Below the pieces are notes generated by a model. It saw only the letters and a program-made list of their open reading frames with translations, was not told where the DNA came from and searched no databases. A stretch of DNA of 39,063 bases. Origin: Variovorax sp. E3 (GTDB lineage Bacteria > Pseudomonadota > Gammaproteobacteria > Burkholderiales > Burkholderiaceae_C). The position numbers and the translations under genes are program-made. The stretch is taken from positions 1 to 39,063 of the forward strand of contig NZ_MOWM01000061.1 of NCBI RefSeq assembly GCF_016082275.1, in the 5' to 3' direction. Numbering within the stretch: the first letter of the stretch is position 1; each line of letters starts with the position of its first letter. Positions 1-8,704 of this stretch are shown piece by piece.

Positions 1-31
1 GCGATGGATACGCCGCGTGCCCCCACCCCGA

Positions 32-52
32 CCCTCCCCCGGAAGGGGAGGG
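32..52. repeat. Intergenic stem-loop upstream of thiD
   Basis: CCCTCCCC at 32-39 and GGGGAGGG at 45-52 form a perfect 8-bp stem with a 5-base loop. It lies between the window edge and thiD and is preceded by a C-rich run. Similar GC-rich hairpins are common between genes in this bacterial group (general recollection, not a search). There is no T-run, so an intrinsic terminator is not supported. The rest of 1-89 shows no gene. Confidence 0.45.
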
Positions 53-89
53 AGAAAGAAGAGCCAAACAGTCGCCGATAATTTTCAGC

Positions 90-929
90 ATGACCCAAGC
101 CCCCACCCAGCGCTACGCACGCGTGCTCTCCATCGCCGGTTCCGACAGCGGCGGTGGCGCCGGCATCCAGGCCGACCTGAAGACCTTCGCGGCCCTCGGC
201 TGCTACGGCATGACGGCCATCACCGCGCTCACCGCGCAGAACACGCTCGGCGTGTCGGGCATCCACGGCGTGCCGCCCGACTTTCTCAAGGCACAGATCC
301 AGGCCGTGGTCGAAGACATCGGTGTCGACGCCGTCAAGCTCGGCATGCTGCACGCGCCCGAGGTGGTCGAGGTGGTGGCCTGGGCCATCGACCGCTACCA
401 GCTGAAGAACGTGGTGCTCGACCCCGTGATGGTCGCGACCAGCGGCGACCGCCTGATCGCGGCCGAGACGGTGCAGGTGCTGGTGCGCGAACTGTTCCCG
501 CGTGCGCTGGTGGTCACGCCCAATCTCGACGAAGCGGCCTTGCTGGTCGGCCATGCCATCGACGGCGTCGAGGCGCTCGACGGCGCGGCGCAGGAGCTGC
601 TCGCGCTCGGCGCGAAGGCGGTGCTGCTCAAGGGCGGTCATCTGCCGGGCGACGACGTGGTCGACCTGCTGTTGCAGTCCGGCGGCGAACGCAAGCGGCT
701 CGCGTCGAAGCGCATCGACAGCCCCAACCTGCACGGCACGGGCTGCACGCTGTCGTCCGCCATTGCCGCGCATCTGGCGCTGGGCGCGTCGCTGCCCGAC
801 GCGGTCGAGCAGGCGCGCACATACATCCTCGGCGCGATGGCCGCGGGTGCGAATGTGCGTGTCGGGTCGGGTCATGGCCCTCTCAACCACGGCTTTGCGC
901 CAGTGCCGACGCACCGCCTGCCGGCGTAG
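90..929 (+). CDS. thiD: Hydroxymethylpyrimidine/phosphomethylpyrimidine kinase
   Basis: This 279-aa ribokinase-fold enzyme phosphorylates hydroxymethylpyrimidine (HMP) and HMP phosphate to HMP diphosphate, the pyrimidine half of thiamine. The N-terminal substrate-binding stretch GSDSGGGAGIQAD is at residues 17-29. The HGTGC motif with the catalytic cysteine is at about residues 215-219. The length is normal for the family. The ATG at 90 matches the usual family start but has no clear Shine-Dalgarno sequence. A GATAAT hexamer at 77-82 lies so close to the ATG that a very short leader is possible. The 3' end overlaps the convergent cytX gene by 47 bp. That neighbour is a riboswitch-controlled HMP transporter, so the two suit a salvage pair of uptake followed by phosphorylation. 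Confidence 0.95.
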   Translation: MTQAPTQRYARVLSIAGSDSGGGAGIQADLKTFAALGCYGMTAITALTAQNTLGVSGIHGVPPDFLKAQIQAVVEDIGVDAVKLGMLHAPEVVEVVAWAIDRYQLKNVVLDPVMVATSGDRLIAAETVQVLVRELFPRALVVTPNLDEAALLVGHAIDGVEALDGAAQELLALGAKAVLLKGGHLPGDDVVDLLLQSGGERKRLASKRIDSPNLHGTGCTLSSAIAAHLALGASLPDAVEQARTYILGAMAAGANVRVGSGHGPLNHGFAPVPTHRLPA

Positions 930-2235
930 CGCCCAGCTTGGGCCGGCTGAGCCACGCGAGCACGAAGGTCGCGGCCAGCGTCGGCAACGCGGAGCCGAAC
1001 TGCGGCGCCCACTTGGCCAGTGCGTGGTAGGCCGCGATGCCCGCGATCCAGATCAGTGCGGCGCCGAAATCGACCTTGCGCGCGCCGTTCACCGACACCG
1101 ATTGCCCCGCGCCCAGCCGCCCGATGATCACGCCGTAGAGCGGCACGAACACCGAGCTGAGCAGCAGCAGGAAGGGCTCCAGCGTGTGCATCGGCAGCAC
1201 CAGCGCGAACGCGATGCACAGCGCGGCCAGCAGCAGGCCCCAGCGCTTCACGCTCCAGCGCGGCAGCAGGCTGTGCGTCGAGACCGAGCCTGAATAGACG
1301 TCGCCATACGCGTTGTCGAGTTCGTCGATCAGGATCAGGCCCAGCGCCAGCAGGCCGCCCTGCGCGAGGAGCAGCGCCGTCACCAGCTCCGTGCCCGGCT
1401 CGGCCACGCTCACCACCATCACGCCCAGTGCATAGCACCAGATGTTGGCCAGCGCGTAGCCCAGCCAGGTGCCGCTGAAAGCGCTGCCCAGCCCGCCCGT
1501 GCCGCGCTTGCCGTGTCGCGCGTAGTCGGCCACCAGCGGCAGCCACGAGACCGGCATGGCGATGACGAGGTCGAGTGCGCTGAACATGCCCATGCTGCCG
1601 TCGCCGGGCCGGGCCCAGAAGGCGTCCAGTCCCTTGGCTTGCAGCCGCGTCGCGAACTGCCAGCTGAGCCACAGCAGCGACAGCACCACCAGCGGCAGTC
1701 CGAAGCGGCTGACGAAGCGCCGCACCAGCTTGACCATCGAGCCCGCGAGCAGCGCCAGCAGCACCGCGCCCCACAGCAGCGTGGTGAGCACGCCGCCCCA
1801 GGCCGAGCCGATCGACGGCCCGAAAGCCGCCTGGCCGATGGCCTGCGTGCCCTCGCGCATGACGACCAGCTCGAAGGTGGTCCAGCCCACCAGTTGCACG
1901 ATGTTCAGCAGCACCGGCAGCCGCGCGAAGGCGCTGCCGTAGGTGGCATGCATCAGGCCCGCGCTGGCCAGGCCGCTCTCGCAGCCGAGCCGTGCGGTCC
2001 ACGCCAGCAGGCCGGCGCCGAGGCAGGAGCCCAGCACGATGGCAATGGCCGCGTCGCGCGTGCCCACCGCCGGCACGAGGTAGGCGCCGATCTGCATCAC
2101 CAGCAGGCCGACGCCCAGGCTGAACCACAGCGAGGCGTGGTCGTGCCAGCCGAACACGCGGCTCGACGCAGGCAGCGGGGTCAGTGCTTCGTTGGTGGCG
2201 ACCGGTGCGCCGCTGTTGTTGTCGTCGTGTGCCAT
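883..2235 (-). CDS. cytX: NCS1-family hydroxymethylpyrimidine transporter (CytX type)
   Basis: This 450-aa protein is almost entirely hydrophobic, with about a dozen predicted membrane segments, and resembles the nucleobase:cation symporter-1 family. I assign it to the CytX branch, thought to import hydroxymethylpyrimidine, because a TPP riboswitch precedes it and thiD lies next to it. The ATG at 2235 is preferred: GGAG sits 7 bases upstream, whereas the longer reading begins with TTG at 2253. It is read towards thiD and overlaps it by 47 bp at the 3' ends. Thiamine pyrophosphate should reduce its expression through the leader at 2325-2405. Cytosine permease activity remains the main alternative if the riboswitch link is ignored. 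Confidence 0.88.
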   Translation of the reverse strand: MAHDDNNSGAPVATNEALTPLPASSRVFGWHDHASLWFSLGVGLLVMQIGAYLVPAVGTRDAAIAIVLGSCLGAGLLAWTARLGCESGLASAGLMHATYGSAFARLPVLLNIVQLVGWTTFELVVMREGTQAIGQAAFGPSIGSAWGGVLTTLLWGAVLLALLAGSMVKLVRRFVSRFGLPLVVLSLLWLSWQFATRLQAKGLDAFWARPGDGSMGMFSALDLVIAMPVSWLPLVADYARHGKRGTGGLGSAFSGTWLGYALANIWCYALGVMVVSVAEPGTELVTALLLAQGGLLALGLILIDELDNAYGDVYSGSVSTHSLLPRWSVKRWGLLLAALCIAFALVLPMHTLEPFLLLLSSVFVPLYGVIIGRLGAGQSVSVNGARKVDFGAALIWIAGIAAYHALAKWAPQFGSALPTLAATFVLAWLSRPKLGATPAGGASALAQSRG

Positions 2236-2324
2236 CCGTTTGCTCCAGTGCAAAGGGGTTGGCAGGTGGGCGGGGCCCGAGCGACACGGTCGTCACGCGA
2301 GAGAACGTGAGCGGCCACCGGACC

Positions 2325-2405
2325 AGCTTCCCTGCGCGAGGATTACCTCTATCAGGTTCAAAGGGACTTTCTCAGCCGGGCGGCAAGCCGCTCAGCACCC
2401 CTAGC
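2325..2405 (-). promoter_or_regulatory. TPP riboswitch (THI element)
   Basis: On the minus strand the leader of cytX carries the THI-box landmarks in order: GGGGTGCT, then CTGAGA, then TTTGAACCTGAT, then GAGGTAAT, then CGCGCAGGGAAG. These match the conserved core of thiamine-pyrophosphate riboswitches. The aptamer ends about 90 nt before the cytX ATG. That interval contains a possible small hairpin (GTCACGCG/CGTGA region near 2291-2309), but I cannot tell from sequence whether control acts at termination or at ribosome binding. Confidence 0.95.
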
Positions 2406-2582
2406 AATTGCCCCGCGGAGAACCCCGGGGCGGCCCCGAGTTTATCCGCTGTCGGGAAGCCGCGACGCTGTGCGTGCCATTCGAAGGGCGGGAAAACCCG
2501 CGTCGCGCCGAACTCGGGCGAGAATTGCCCGAGGGAAAAAAGAACGAGGGCGCGCACCTGGACGTGCGCGCGGAGGAACTCC

Positions 2583-4483
2583 ATGGCAGACGATTTCACA
2601 CGCACCCGCTTGCGGCGTTTCAGGGTCGACGTGGGCACCATCATTTGCGCCGTCGCGCTGGTGCAGTCGCTGTTGCTGGTGGCGCTGGGCTACTGGGCCG
2701 TCGAGCGGCTGGTGTCCAGCGTGGGCACGGCCGCGCACAAGATCAACCACGACCGCGTCGAGGACAACGTGCTGGCCTTCCTGGCCAGGACCGAGGCGGT
2801 GGTGCGCGCGATAGGCGACTCGCCCAGCCTGCACGCGGCGGGAGAAGACGGAGAGCAGACCTCCGAAATGCTGTGGACGCTGCTGGAGCAGAACCCTGAG
2901 CTCGACAGCCTCAACGTGGCCACCGACGACGGCCACCTGATGACGGCGCTGCGCTACCCGTCGCCCGCCATCCGCCAGATATTGCGCAGCCCCGACTTCA
3001 GCACCGAGACCTGGCAATACAAGCGCTCGCCCGATTCCGAAGGCGGCGACGCGAAACAGCGTTTTGCCACCACCCACATCAGCGCCTTCCGCAGCGACTA
3101 CGACCCGGCGCACCGCAACTGGTTCGAGGCCGCCGTGAAGGCCCGGCGCCCGGTGTGGACCGCGCCCTTTCTCTCGGTCGCGGCGAAGGAGCTCGCCATC
3201 AGCCTCGCGGAGCCGACCGGGCGGCTCGACGACGAAGGCCGCACGCAACACCTGGTGGTGGCCGCCAACGTGTCGCTGGGGCACCTGTCGAAGCTCGTGC
3301 GCATCTTCGGCGAGCTGGGCCACGGCGAGAGCGCCTTGCTGAGCGCGGACCATCATGTGCTCGCGCGCAGCGACAGTCCGCACGCCGTTCGCGAGCTCGA
3401 ATCGCCGGACGAGGACGACGGCGTGCTGGGCACCCTTCACGCGCACATGCGGGCGGCCGGCACGGCGGGCGGCGCCGACGACATGGCGTTTGCCATCGTG
3501 CACGAGGGACGCCGGTATCTGGTGCAGACGTCGCACATTCCGTCCACCCGGTGGCAGCTGGTCAGCTGGGAGCCCGAGGACGTGCTGCTCGGCGACCTGC
3601 ATCGCACGGTGCTGTGGGCGCTGGCGTTGACGCTCACGTTCCTGGGCGTCGCGCTGTTCATCGCGCTCCGGCTGTCGAAGCTCGTGACCACGCCCATCGA
3701 GAACCTCTCGCGCGTGGCGCGCCGCATCGGCCGGCTGGAGCTGGACAACCTGCCGCTCGAGTCGAGCCGCGTGCTCGAGATCCAGCACCTGAACCAGGCG
3801 CTGGACGAGTCGGCGCGCAGCCTCAAGGCCTTCAGCAAGTTCGTGCCGGTCGACGTCATCAAGCAGCTCGTCGCCGAAGGCACGCGCTCGCGCCCAGCGG
3901 CTCGCCGCGCCGCATCACCGCGATGTTCACCGACGTGGAGGGCTTCACCTCCATCTCGGAATCGCTGGCGGCCGACGTGCTCGTGAAGCAGTTGACCGAG
4001 TACTTCAACCTCGCGGCGCGCGTGTTCGCGCGGCACGGCGGCGTGGTCGACAAGTTCATGGGCGACGGCATCATGGTGCTGTGGGGCGCGCCGATGGACC
4101 TGGAAGACGCGGAGTACAAGGCCTGCACGGCCGCGCTCGAACTGCACGCCGAAATGAATGAACTCAACGCCACGTGGCGCGCCCAGGGCATGCACGAGTT
4201 CCGCACGCGCATCGGCATCCACACCGGCCACGCGATCGCGGGGGTGCTGGGGGCGAGCGAGCGGCTGTCTTACACCGCCATCGGCGACGTCATCAACGTG
4301 GCGAGCCGCATCGAAGGCGCGAACAAGGAGCTGGGCACGCGCACGCTGATCTCGGAGACGACCTTCGCGGGGCTCGGCGGCCGGCTGGCCACGCGCCGCA
4401 TCGAGGAAATGGCGGAACTGCGCGGGCGGCAGACGCGCATGGTGCTCTACGAGCTGCTAGAGGTCGAGCACCAGCCGCGGTGA
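2583..4483 (+). CDS. Membrane-anchored class III adenylate cyclase (interrupted by a -1 frameshift)
   Basis: The ATG at 2583 follows GGAGG. Reading starts in one frame and must move to another near 3890-3900; restoring one base gives 633 aa. A first membrane segment lies at about residues 20-40, then a periplasmic sensor region of about 300 residues (Cache-like, inferred from layout), a second membrane segment at about 341-364, a HAMP-like linker, and a C-terminal cyclase domain. That domain has FTDVEGFTSISE with the metal-binding aspartate, KFMGDGIMVLWG and IGDVINVASRIEG. The lysine of KFMGD and the aspartate of IGD favour ATP over GTP as substrate. The likely product is cAMP made in response to an external ligand. 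The 3' end overlaps the convergent reductase gene by 27 bp. The break sits between HAMP and cyclase domains. Confidence 0.85.
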
Positions 4484-5440
4484 GATCGCGCGCGAGCAGC
4501 AGGGCAGGAACTGGTCGTTCGCGGCCTGCTCGGCGGGGGTGAGGTAGAGGTCGTTGTGCGCGACTTCGCCCGCCAGCACGCGCGTGAGGCAGGTGCCGCA
4601 GACGCCCTGCGCGCACGACACCGGAATGTCGATGCCCTCGGCCGCGAGCGCGTCCACCACGCTGACCGACGCGGGCACGCGAACGACGCGGCCCGAGCTG
4701 CGCAACTCGACCTCGAAGCCGCCTTGCGCATCGGGGGCGGGCAAGGTGCCCGAGAAGTATTCGAAGTGCACCTGCGCGTCCGCCCACCGCAGCCCGCGCG
4801 CGGTGGCACGCACCGCGTCGAGAAAGCCCTGCGGGCCGCACACGTAGAGGTGCCTGCCGGGCGCGGGCCGGCCGATGGCCGCGGCAAGGTCGATGCGCTG
4901 CGCGGGCGGCCCGTCGTCGTGATGAAAGAACACCCTGTCGGCAAACGCACTGGCCTCGAGCCGCCGCCGGTAGGGCGTGCGCGTGGCGGTGCGGCTGCAG
5001 CAGTGCAGCGCGAAGTCGGCTTGCAGCGCGGCCAGCCGCTGCGCCATCGACAGCAGCGGCGTCACGCCGATGCCGCCCGCCAGCAGCAGGCTGTGCGTGG
5101 CGCTTTCGTCGAGCGGAAAGTGATTGCGCGGCGCGCTGATGCGCAGCACCGCGCCTTCGTGCACGGCGTCGTGCATGGCCAGCGAGCCGCCGCGCGATGC
5201 GGCGTCGCGCAGCACGCCGATCTCGTAGTGGTCGTCCTGCGCGGGCGCATTGCACAGCGAGTACTGCCGCACCAGCCCGCCGGGCAGCGACACGTCGATG
5301 TGCGCGCCCGGCGTGAAGGGCGGCAGCCGCGCGCCGTCGGCCGCCACCAGCCGGAAGCCAGCCACGCCGTCGGCCTCGATCGTCTTGCGCGCGACCTTGA
5401 CCTCGATGCCTGCACTGGCTGCACTGGCCGCCGCGCTCAT
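4457..5440 (-). CDS. PDR-type ferredoxin reductase component of an oxygenase
   Basis: This 327-aa protein resembles phthalate dioxygenase reductase and vanillate demethylase reductase. It has a flavin-binding RQYS at 58-61, a nicotinamide-binding AGGIGVTP at 122-129, CGPQGF at 201-206, and a C-terminal plant-type [2Fe-2S] domain with C276-X4-C281-X2-C284-X29-C314. It should pass electrons from NAD(P)H through flavin and iron-sulfur to the neighbouring Rieske oxygenase. Its ATG overlaps the stop codon of the oxygenase gene (ATGA at 5437-5440), which points to coupled translation in a fixed ratio. It is the last gene of the three-gene unit. The substrate cannot be told from the sequence. Confidence 0.92.
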   Translation of the reverse strand: MSAAASAASAGIEVKVARKTIEADGVAGFRLVAADGARLPPFTPGAHIDVSLPGGLVRQYSLCNAPAQDDHYEIGVLRDAASRGGSLAMHDAVHEGAVLRISAPRNHFPLDESATHSLLLAGGIGVTPLLSMAQRLAALQADFALHCCSRTATRTPYRRRLEASAFADRVFFHHDDGPPAQRIDLAAAIGRPAPGRHLYVCGPQGFLDAVRATARGLRWADAQVHFEYFSGTLPAPDAQGGFEVELRSSGRVVRVPASVSVVDALAAEGIDIPVSCAQGVCGTCLTRVLAGEVAHNDLYLTPAEQAANDQFLPCCSRAISPRLVLDL

Positions 5441-6666
5441 TCGCGCACGAGGAAGTTGCCGGCCTCGAAATGCACGGGCGCGGCCTCGGGGTCGAAGCTC
5501 ACGCCGGCCGGGTCCTTGCCTTCGCGCACCGCGTCGAGCTGGCGTTGCAGCAGGCGGCGCAGCATCACGATGCCGCGGTCCGACGTGGCCAGGTGCTCTT
5601 CCGAATGCGCGGTGATCGCGCCCTGGCTCACCTGTGCCTCGTAGTCGCCGGGGAAGCTGCGGTGCTCGGCCTCGGTCAGTTCTTCCCACAGCTTGCCGTT
5701 CAGCCGCGAGCGCACGCGCGCCAGGTCGCCCGGGTTCTTCACGCGGCCGACGGTGTAGATGCGAAAGCTGTGGTCGTCGATGGGCAGCACCCAGCCGATG
5801 GACTCGACCCGCCCGTAGGCCGCCACGCGCGGGTTCGGCACCACGCGCAGGGTCGGCAGCACGGGGCCGGCCACGCGCCGGAAGGTGCCGCCGTCCTCGA
5901 GCTTGCGGATCGAGGTGATCATCACGCCGGTCTCGGTGCTCTCGAAAGTGACTTCGGGCATCTGGCCCATCAGCGCCACGAACTGCGTGCCGCTGAAGCT
6001 GCCGTGCAGCACCGGCACATGGAACGGATCGGCCACGTTCTCGTAGTGCTGCAGCCAGTTGCACGGAATGACCTGCGGGCCGCCGCCGCCGATGCTGTTG
6101 CCGTCGGCCTCGAGGGTCTCGCCTTCGTCCATCGTTTCCAGGCAGTCGTAGCGCGGCAGCACCGGCTTCTTCCCGGCCGGGCCGAGGTAGGCCCAGATCA
6201 GGCCGTAGCGTTCTTCCACCGGATACCAGGGCTGGCGCACGCGGGCGCGGCTGCGCGCGCCGCCGTCGGGCTCGCAGGGCTGGTCGACGCACTGGCCCTG
6301 CACGTCGAACATCCAGCCGTGGTAGCAGCAGCGGATGCCTTCTTCCTCGACGCGCCCGTAGTAGAGCGACGCGCCCCGGTGCGCGCAGCGCCAGTGCACC
6401 AGGCCCGCGCGGCCGCGCTTGTCGCGAAACAAGATGAGGTCTTCGCTCAGCACGCGCACCTTGCGCGGCGTGTCGTCGGCATCGGCGGCCAGGCCGATCG
6501 GGTGCCAGTAGCGGCGCAGCAGCTCGCCCATGGGCGTGCCGGCGCCCACCTCGGTCAGCTCGGGCTTGTGGCCCGGCGGTTTGCGGCCGTAGGCGGTGCC
6601 GGTGTCCAGCGTGATGGGTTGCCACTCGGCTGTGGTGGCCGGGGAGGGTGGTGCGACTGCGCTCAT
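5437..6666 (-). CDS. Rieske non-heme iron oxygenase, alpha subunit
   Basis: This 409-aa oxygenase has a Rieske [2Fe-2S] motif C94-X-H96 with C113-X2-H116, and a mononuclear iron site in the pattern D213-X2-H216-X4-H221. It resembles the phthalate 4,5-dioxygenase and phenoxybenzoate dioxygenase type, which works with a PDR reductase and no separate ferredoxin; the gene next to it is exactly such a reductase. It probably hydroxylates or O-demethylates an aromatic acid. Start and stop codons both overlap neighbours by ATGA (6663-6666 and 5437-5440). I see no beta subunit. Likely control is by the divergent LysR at 7760. The substrate is unknown. Confidence 0.92.
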   Translation of the reverse strand: MSAVAPPSPATTAEWQPITLDTGTAYGRKPPGHKPELTEVGAGTPMGELLRRYWHPIGLAADADDTPRKVRVLSEDLILFRDKRGRAGLVHWRCAHRGASLYYGRVEEEGIRCCYHGWMFDVQGQCVDQPCEPDGGARSRARVRQPWYPVEERYGLIWAYLGPAGKKPVLPRYDCLETMDEGETLEADGNSIGGGGPQVIPCNWLQHYENVADPFHVPVLHGSFSGTQFVALMGQMPEVTFESTETGVMITSIRKLEDGGTFRRVAGPVLPTLRVVPNPRVAAYGRVESIGWVLPIDDHSFRIYTVGRVKNPGDLARVRSRLNGKLWEELTEAEHRSFPGDYEAQVSQGAITAHSEEHLATSDRGIVMLRRLLQRQLDAVREGKDPAGVSFDPEAAPVHFEAGNFLVRE

Positions 6667-7673
6667 TCGGGGGTGACTCCTGCGGCCTTGATGAGGTCCG
6701 CGACACGGGGAAAGTCGGCCTTGTAGTTGGCCCGGAACTCGGCCGGCGTGCTGCCCAGGGGCTCGAAGCCGAAGCCGGCCAGGCGCTCCTGCACGTCGGG
6801 CATCTTCGTGATCTCGCGCAGAGCGGTCGCCCATTCGTCGAGCACGGGCTGGGGCGTTTTCGCGGGCGCGTACACGCCGATCCAGCTGTCCAGGTCGAAG
6901 CCGGGAAAGCCCTGCTCGGTGAAGGTCGGCACGTTGGGCATCGAGCGCACGCGCTGCCGCCCCGTGATGCCCAGCACTTTGATGCGGCCCGACTGCGCCA
7001 GCGCGCGCGCCGTGGACGGGTTGGCCCAGGCCACGCCCAGCGCCTCGCCGAACATGTCGTTGTGCGCGGCGGCCTCGGCCTTGTACGGCACGTGGACCAG
7101 GTCGATGCCGCTCTGGCGCGCCAGCAGTTCGCCGAACAGGTGCGCGTTGGAGCCGTTGCCCCAGGTGCCGTAGGAAACGCCGGGGTGCGCCTTGGCATAG
7201 GCCACGAACTCGCGCACGTTCGAGAATGGCGCCGAGGCTCGCGCGATCAGCATCGGCCCGCCGGTGGCCAGCTGCGACAGCGGCTCGAAGTCTTTCACGG
7301 GGTCGTAGGGCAGCTTGGGCTGCAGCACCACGTTGTTGATGTGCGTGAGCGGCAGCGTGAGCAGCACGGTGTAGCCGTCGGGCGCGGCCTTGGCCACGGT
7401 GTCGGCGGCGATGGTGCCGCTTGCGCCGGGCTTGGCCTCGACGATCACCGGCTGGTTCCAGCGGGTCTTGAGCTTCTCGGCGTAGATGCGCGCAATGACG
7501 TCCATCGGCCCGCCGGGCGAGCCGAAGGGAACGATGCGCACCACGCGGCTCGGAAAGCGCGGGGCCTGCGCGAAGGCGGGGCCGGCGGCCAGCGCGGCAA
7601 GGCCGGCGCCGAGGATGCCGAGCGTGCGGCGGCGCGTGGCGCCCGCGCCCGGCGAGGGTCTGAACCGATTCAT
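6663..7673 (-). CDS. Bug/TctC-family periplasmic substrate-binding protein
   Basis: This 336-aa protein has an N-terminal export signal (arginine-rich RRRTLGILGAG core, then AGPAFAQA as probable cleavage region). It is followed by typical Bug features: FPSRVVRIVPF, GGPMDVIAR, EAKPGASGTIAAD and DGYTVLL. Bug proteins bind carboxylates and other small acids in the periplasm. It is the first gene of the unit with the Rieske oxygenase and reductase, and its stop overlaps the oxygenase start. It may therefore capture the oxygenase substrate or help induce the pathway. No TctA/TctB membrane partners are adjacent, so any transporter must be encoded elsewhere. Confidence 0.93.
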   Translation of the reverse strand: MNRFRPSPGAGATRRRTLGILGAGLAALAAGPAFAQAPRFPSRVVRIVPFGSPGGPMDVIARIYAEKLKTRWNQPVIVEAKPGASGTIAADTVAKAAPDGYTVLLTLPLTHINNVVLQPKLPYDPVKDFEPLSQLATGGPMLIARASAPFSNVREFVAYAKAHPGVSYGTWGNGSNAHLFGELLARQSGIDLVHVPYKAEAAAHNDMFGEALGVAWANPSTARALAQSGRIKVLGITGRQRVRSMPNVPTFTEQGFPGFDLDSWIGVYAPAKTPQPVLDEWATALREITKMPDVQERLAGFGFEPLGSTPAEFRANYKADFPRVADLIKAAGVTPE

Positions 7674-7736
7674 CGTGTGTCTCCAGTCGTGTTGTACTTG
7701 TGCGCCCGACGATACGGACCGCCCGCCCCGCGGGCA

Positions 7737-7752
7737 ATTCGAAGCTTTGAAT
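7737..7752. promoter_or_regulatory. Palindrome between bug gene and lysR (candidate LysR box)
   Basis: ATTCGAAGCTTTGAAT is a near-perfect inverted repeat in the 86-bp divergent interval, 8 bases before the lysR start. LysR-type regulators bind short interrupted palindromes in such intervals. The assignment rests on position and symmetry only. Confidence 0.4.
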
Positions 7753-7759
7753 ATGAGAT

Positions 7760-8704
7760 ATGGCCCAACGTGATATCCGCAGCCTCGACGTCGGCATGCT
7801 GCGGACCTTCGATGCCCTGATGCGCGAGCGCAGCGTGTCGCGCGCGGCGACCCGGCTCTTCCTGAGCCAGCCCGCGGTGAGCGCGTCGCTCAATCGCCTG
7901 CGCGACACCTTCGGCGACCCGCTCTTCACCCGCACCGCGCACGGCGTGGAGCCCACGGCGCGCGCGCAGGCGCTGGCCGGCCAGGTGGAGCGCGTGCTGG
8001 CCGACCTGTCGGCGATGCTGGAGCCCGGCGAAGGCTTCGACCCCGCGGCGTCGCAGCGCATCTTTCGCATCTCGGGCGGCGACTACGCGAGCCACCTGCT
8101 GCTGCCGACGCTGGCCAACGAGTTGGTGGCGTGCGGCTCGCGCGTGCGCATCTACTGGGAGACCAGTTCGTTCCTGACCTTGACCGAGCGGCTGCGCAAG
8201 GGCGACTTCGACATTGCCGTGCTGCCGCGCCTGCAGCCGCCCAGCGACTGCGAATCGGCGCTGCTGTACGAAGACCGCTATGTCGTCGCCGTGCGGCGCG
8301 GCCACCCGACGCTGGGCCGCGAGGCGACGCTCGACGCCTTCTGCGGCGCGCCGCATGTGTTCCTGGGCTACGGCAGCTCGGCGCTCGACGACCTCATCGA
8401 CCAGGTGCTGGCGCGGCAAGGTCGCACGCGCACCATGAGCGTGGCCATGACCAGCTTCGGCCAGATCGTCGACCTGCTGGCGCAGACCGATCACGTCGCC
8501 GTGATGCCGTTGCGCGTGGCCGAGCGCTTTCGCGATGTGCTCGCGGTGCACCCGCTGCCGTTCGAGCTGCAGGGCTACCGCTCGGTCGTGTGCTGGAACC
8601 GGCGCTCCAATTCCGACGCCGGCGTGCTGTGGCTGAAAGACGCGCTGCTGCGCATCGGCCACCAGGCCCACGCCGAAGGCAACGCGGCGGCTAAGCCGTC
8701 CTGA
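7760..8704 (+). CDS. LysR-family transcriptional regulator
   Basis: This 314-aa regulator has an N-terminal winged helix-turn-helix (SRAATRLFLSQPAVSASLNR, about residues 29-48) and a C-terminal periplasmic-binding-like effector domain. It is divergent from the Bug-Rieske-reductase unit with 86 bp between the starts, the usual arrangement for a regulator of that unit. The effector is probably the oxygenase substrate or a derivative (inference). Its 3' end overlaps the convergent tetR gene by 14 bp. Confidence 0.93.
   Translation: MAQRDIRSLDVGMLRTFDALMRERSVSRAATRLFLSQPAVSASLNRLRDTFGDPLFTRTAHGVEPTARAQALAGQVERVLADLSAMLEPGEGFDPAASQRIFRISGGDYASHLLLPTLANELVACGSRVRIYWETSSFLTLTERLRKGDFDIAVLPRLQPPSDCESALLYEDRYVVAVRRGHPTLGREATLDAFCGAPHVFLGYGSSALDDLIDQVLARQGRTRTMSVAMTSFGQIVDLLAQTDHVAVMPLRVAERFRDVLAVHPLPFELQGYRSVVCWNRRSNSDAGVLWLKDALLRIGHQAHAEGNAAAKPS

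Noticed and set aside
17..1030. Long arginine-rich open frame overlapping thiD on the same strand
   Set aside because: It reads thiD in another frame, has very biased composition and matches no family I know; GC-rich DNA gives many such frames.
2513..2533. Inverted repeat CTCGGGC/GCCCGAG before the cyclase as a regulator site
   Set aside because: GC-rich 7-bp repeats are frequent by chance here and nothing else marks it as an operator.
4457..7198. A 913-codon open frame covering the reductase and part of the oxygenase and Bug genes
   Set aside because: Only its last 327 codons are protein-like. The rest is the oxygenase and Bug genes read in the wrong frame.
5437..8070. An 877-codon frame as a giant fusion with the Rieske oxygenase
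   Set aside because: Only the final 409 codons from ATG 6666 are conserved; the upstream part is antisense of lysR and out-of-frame Bug sequence.
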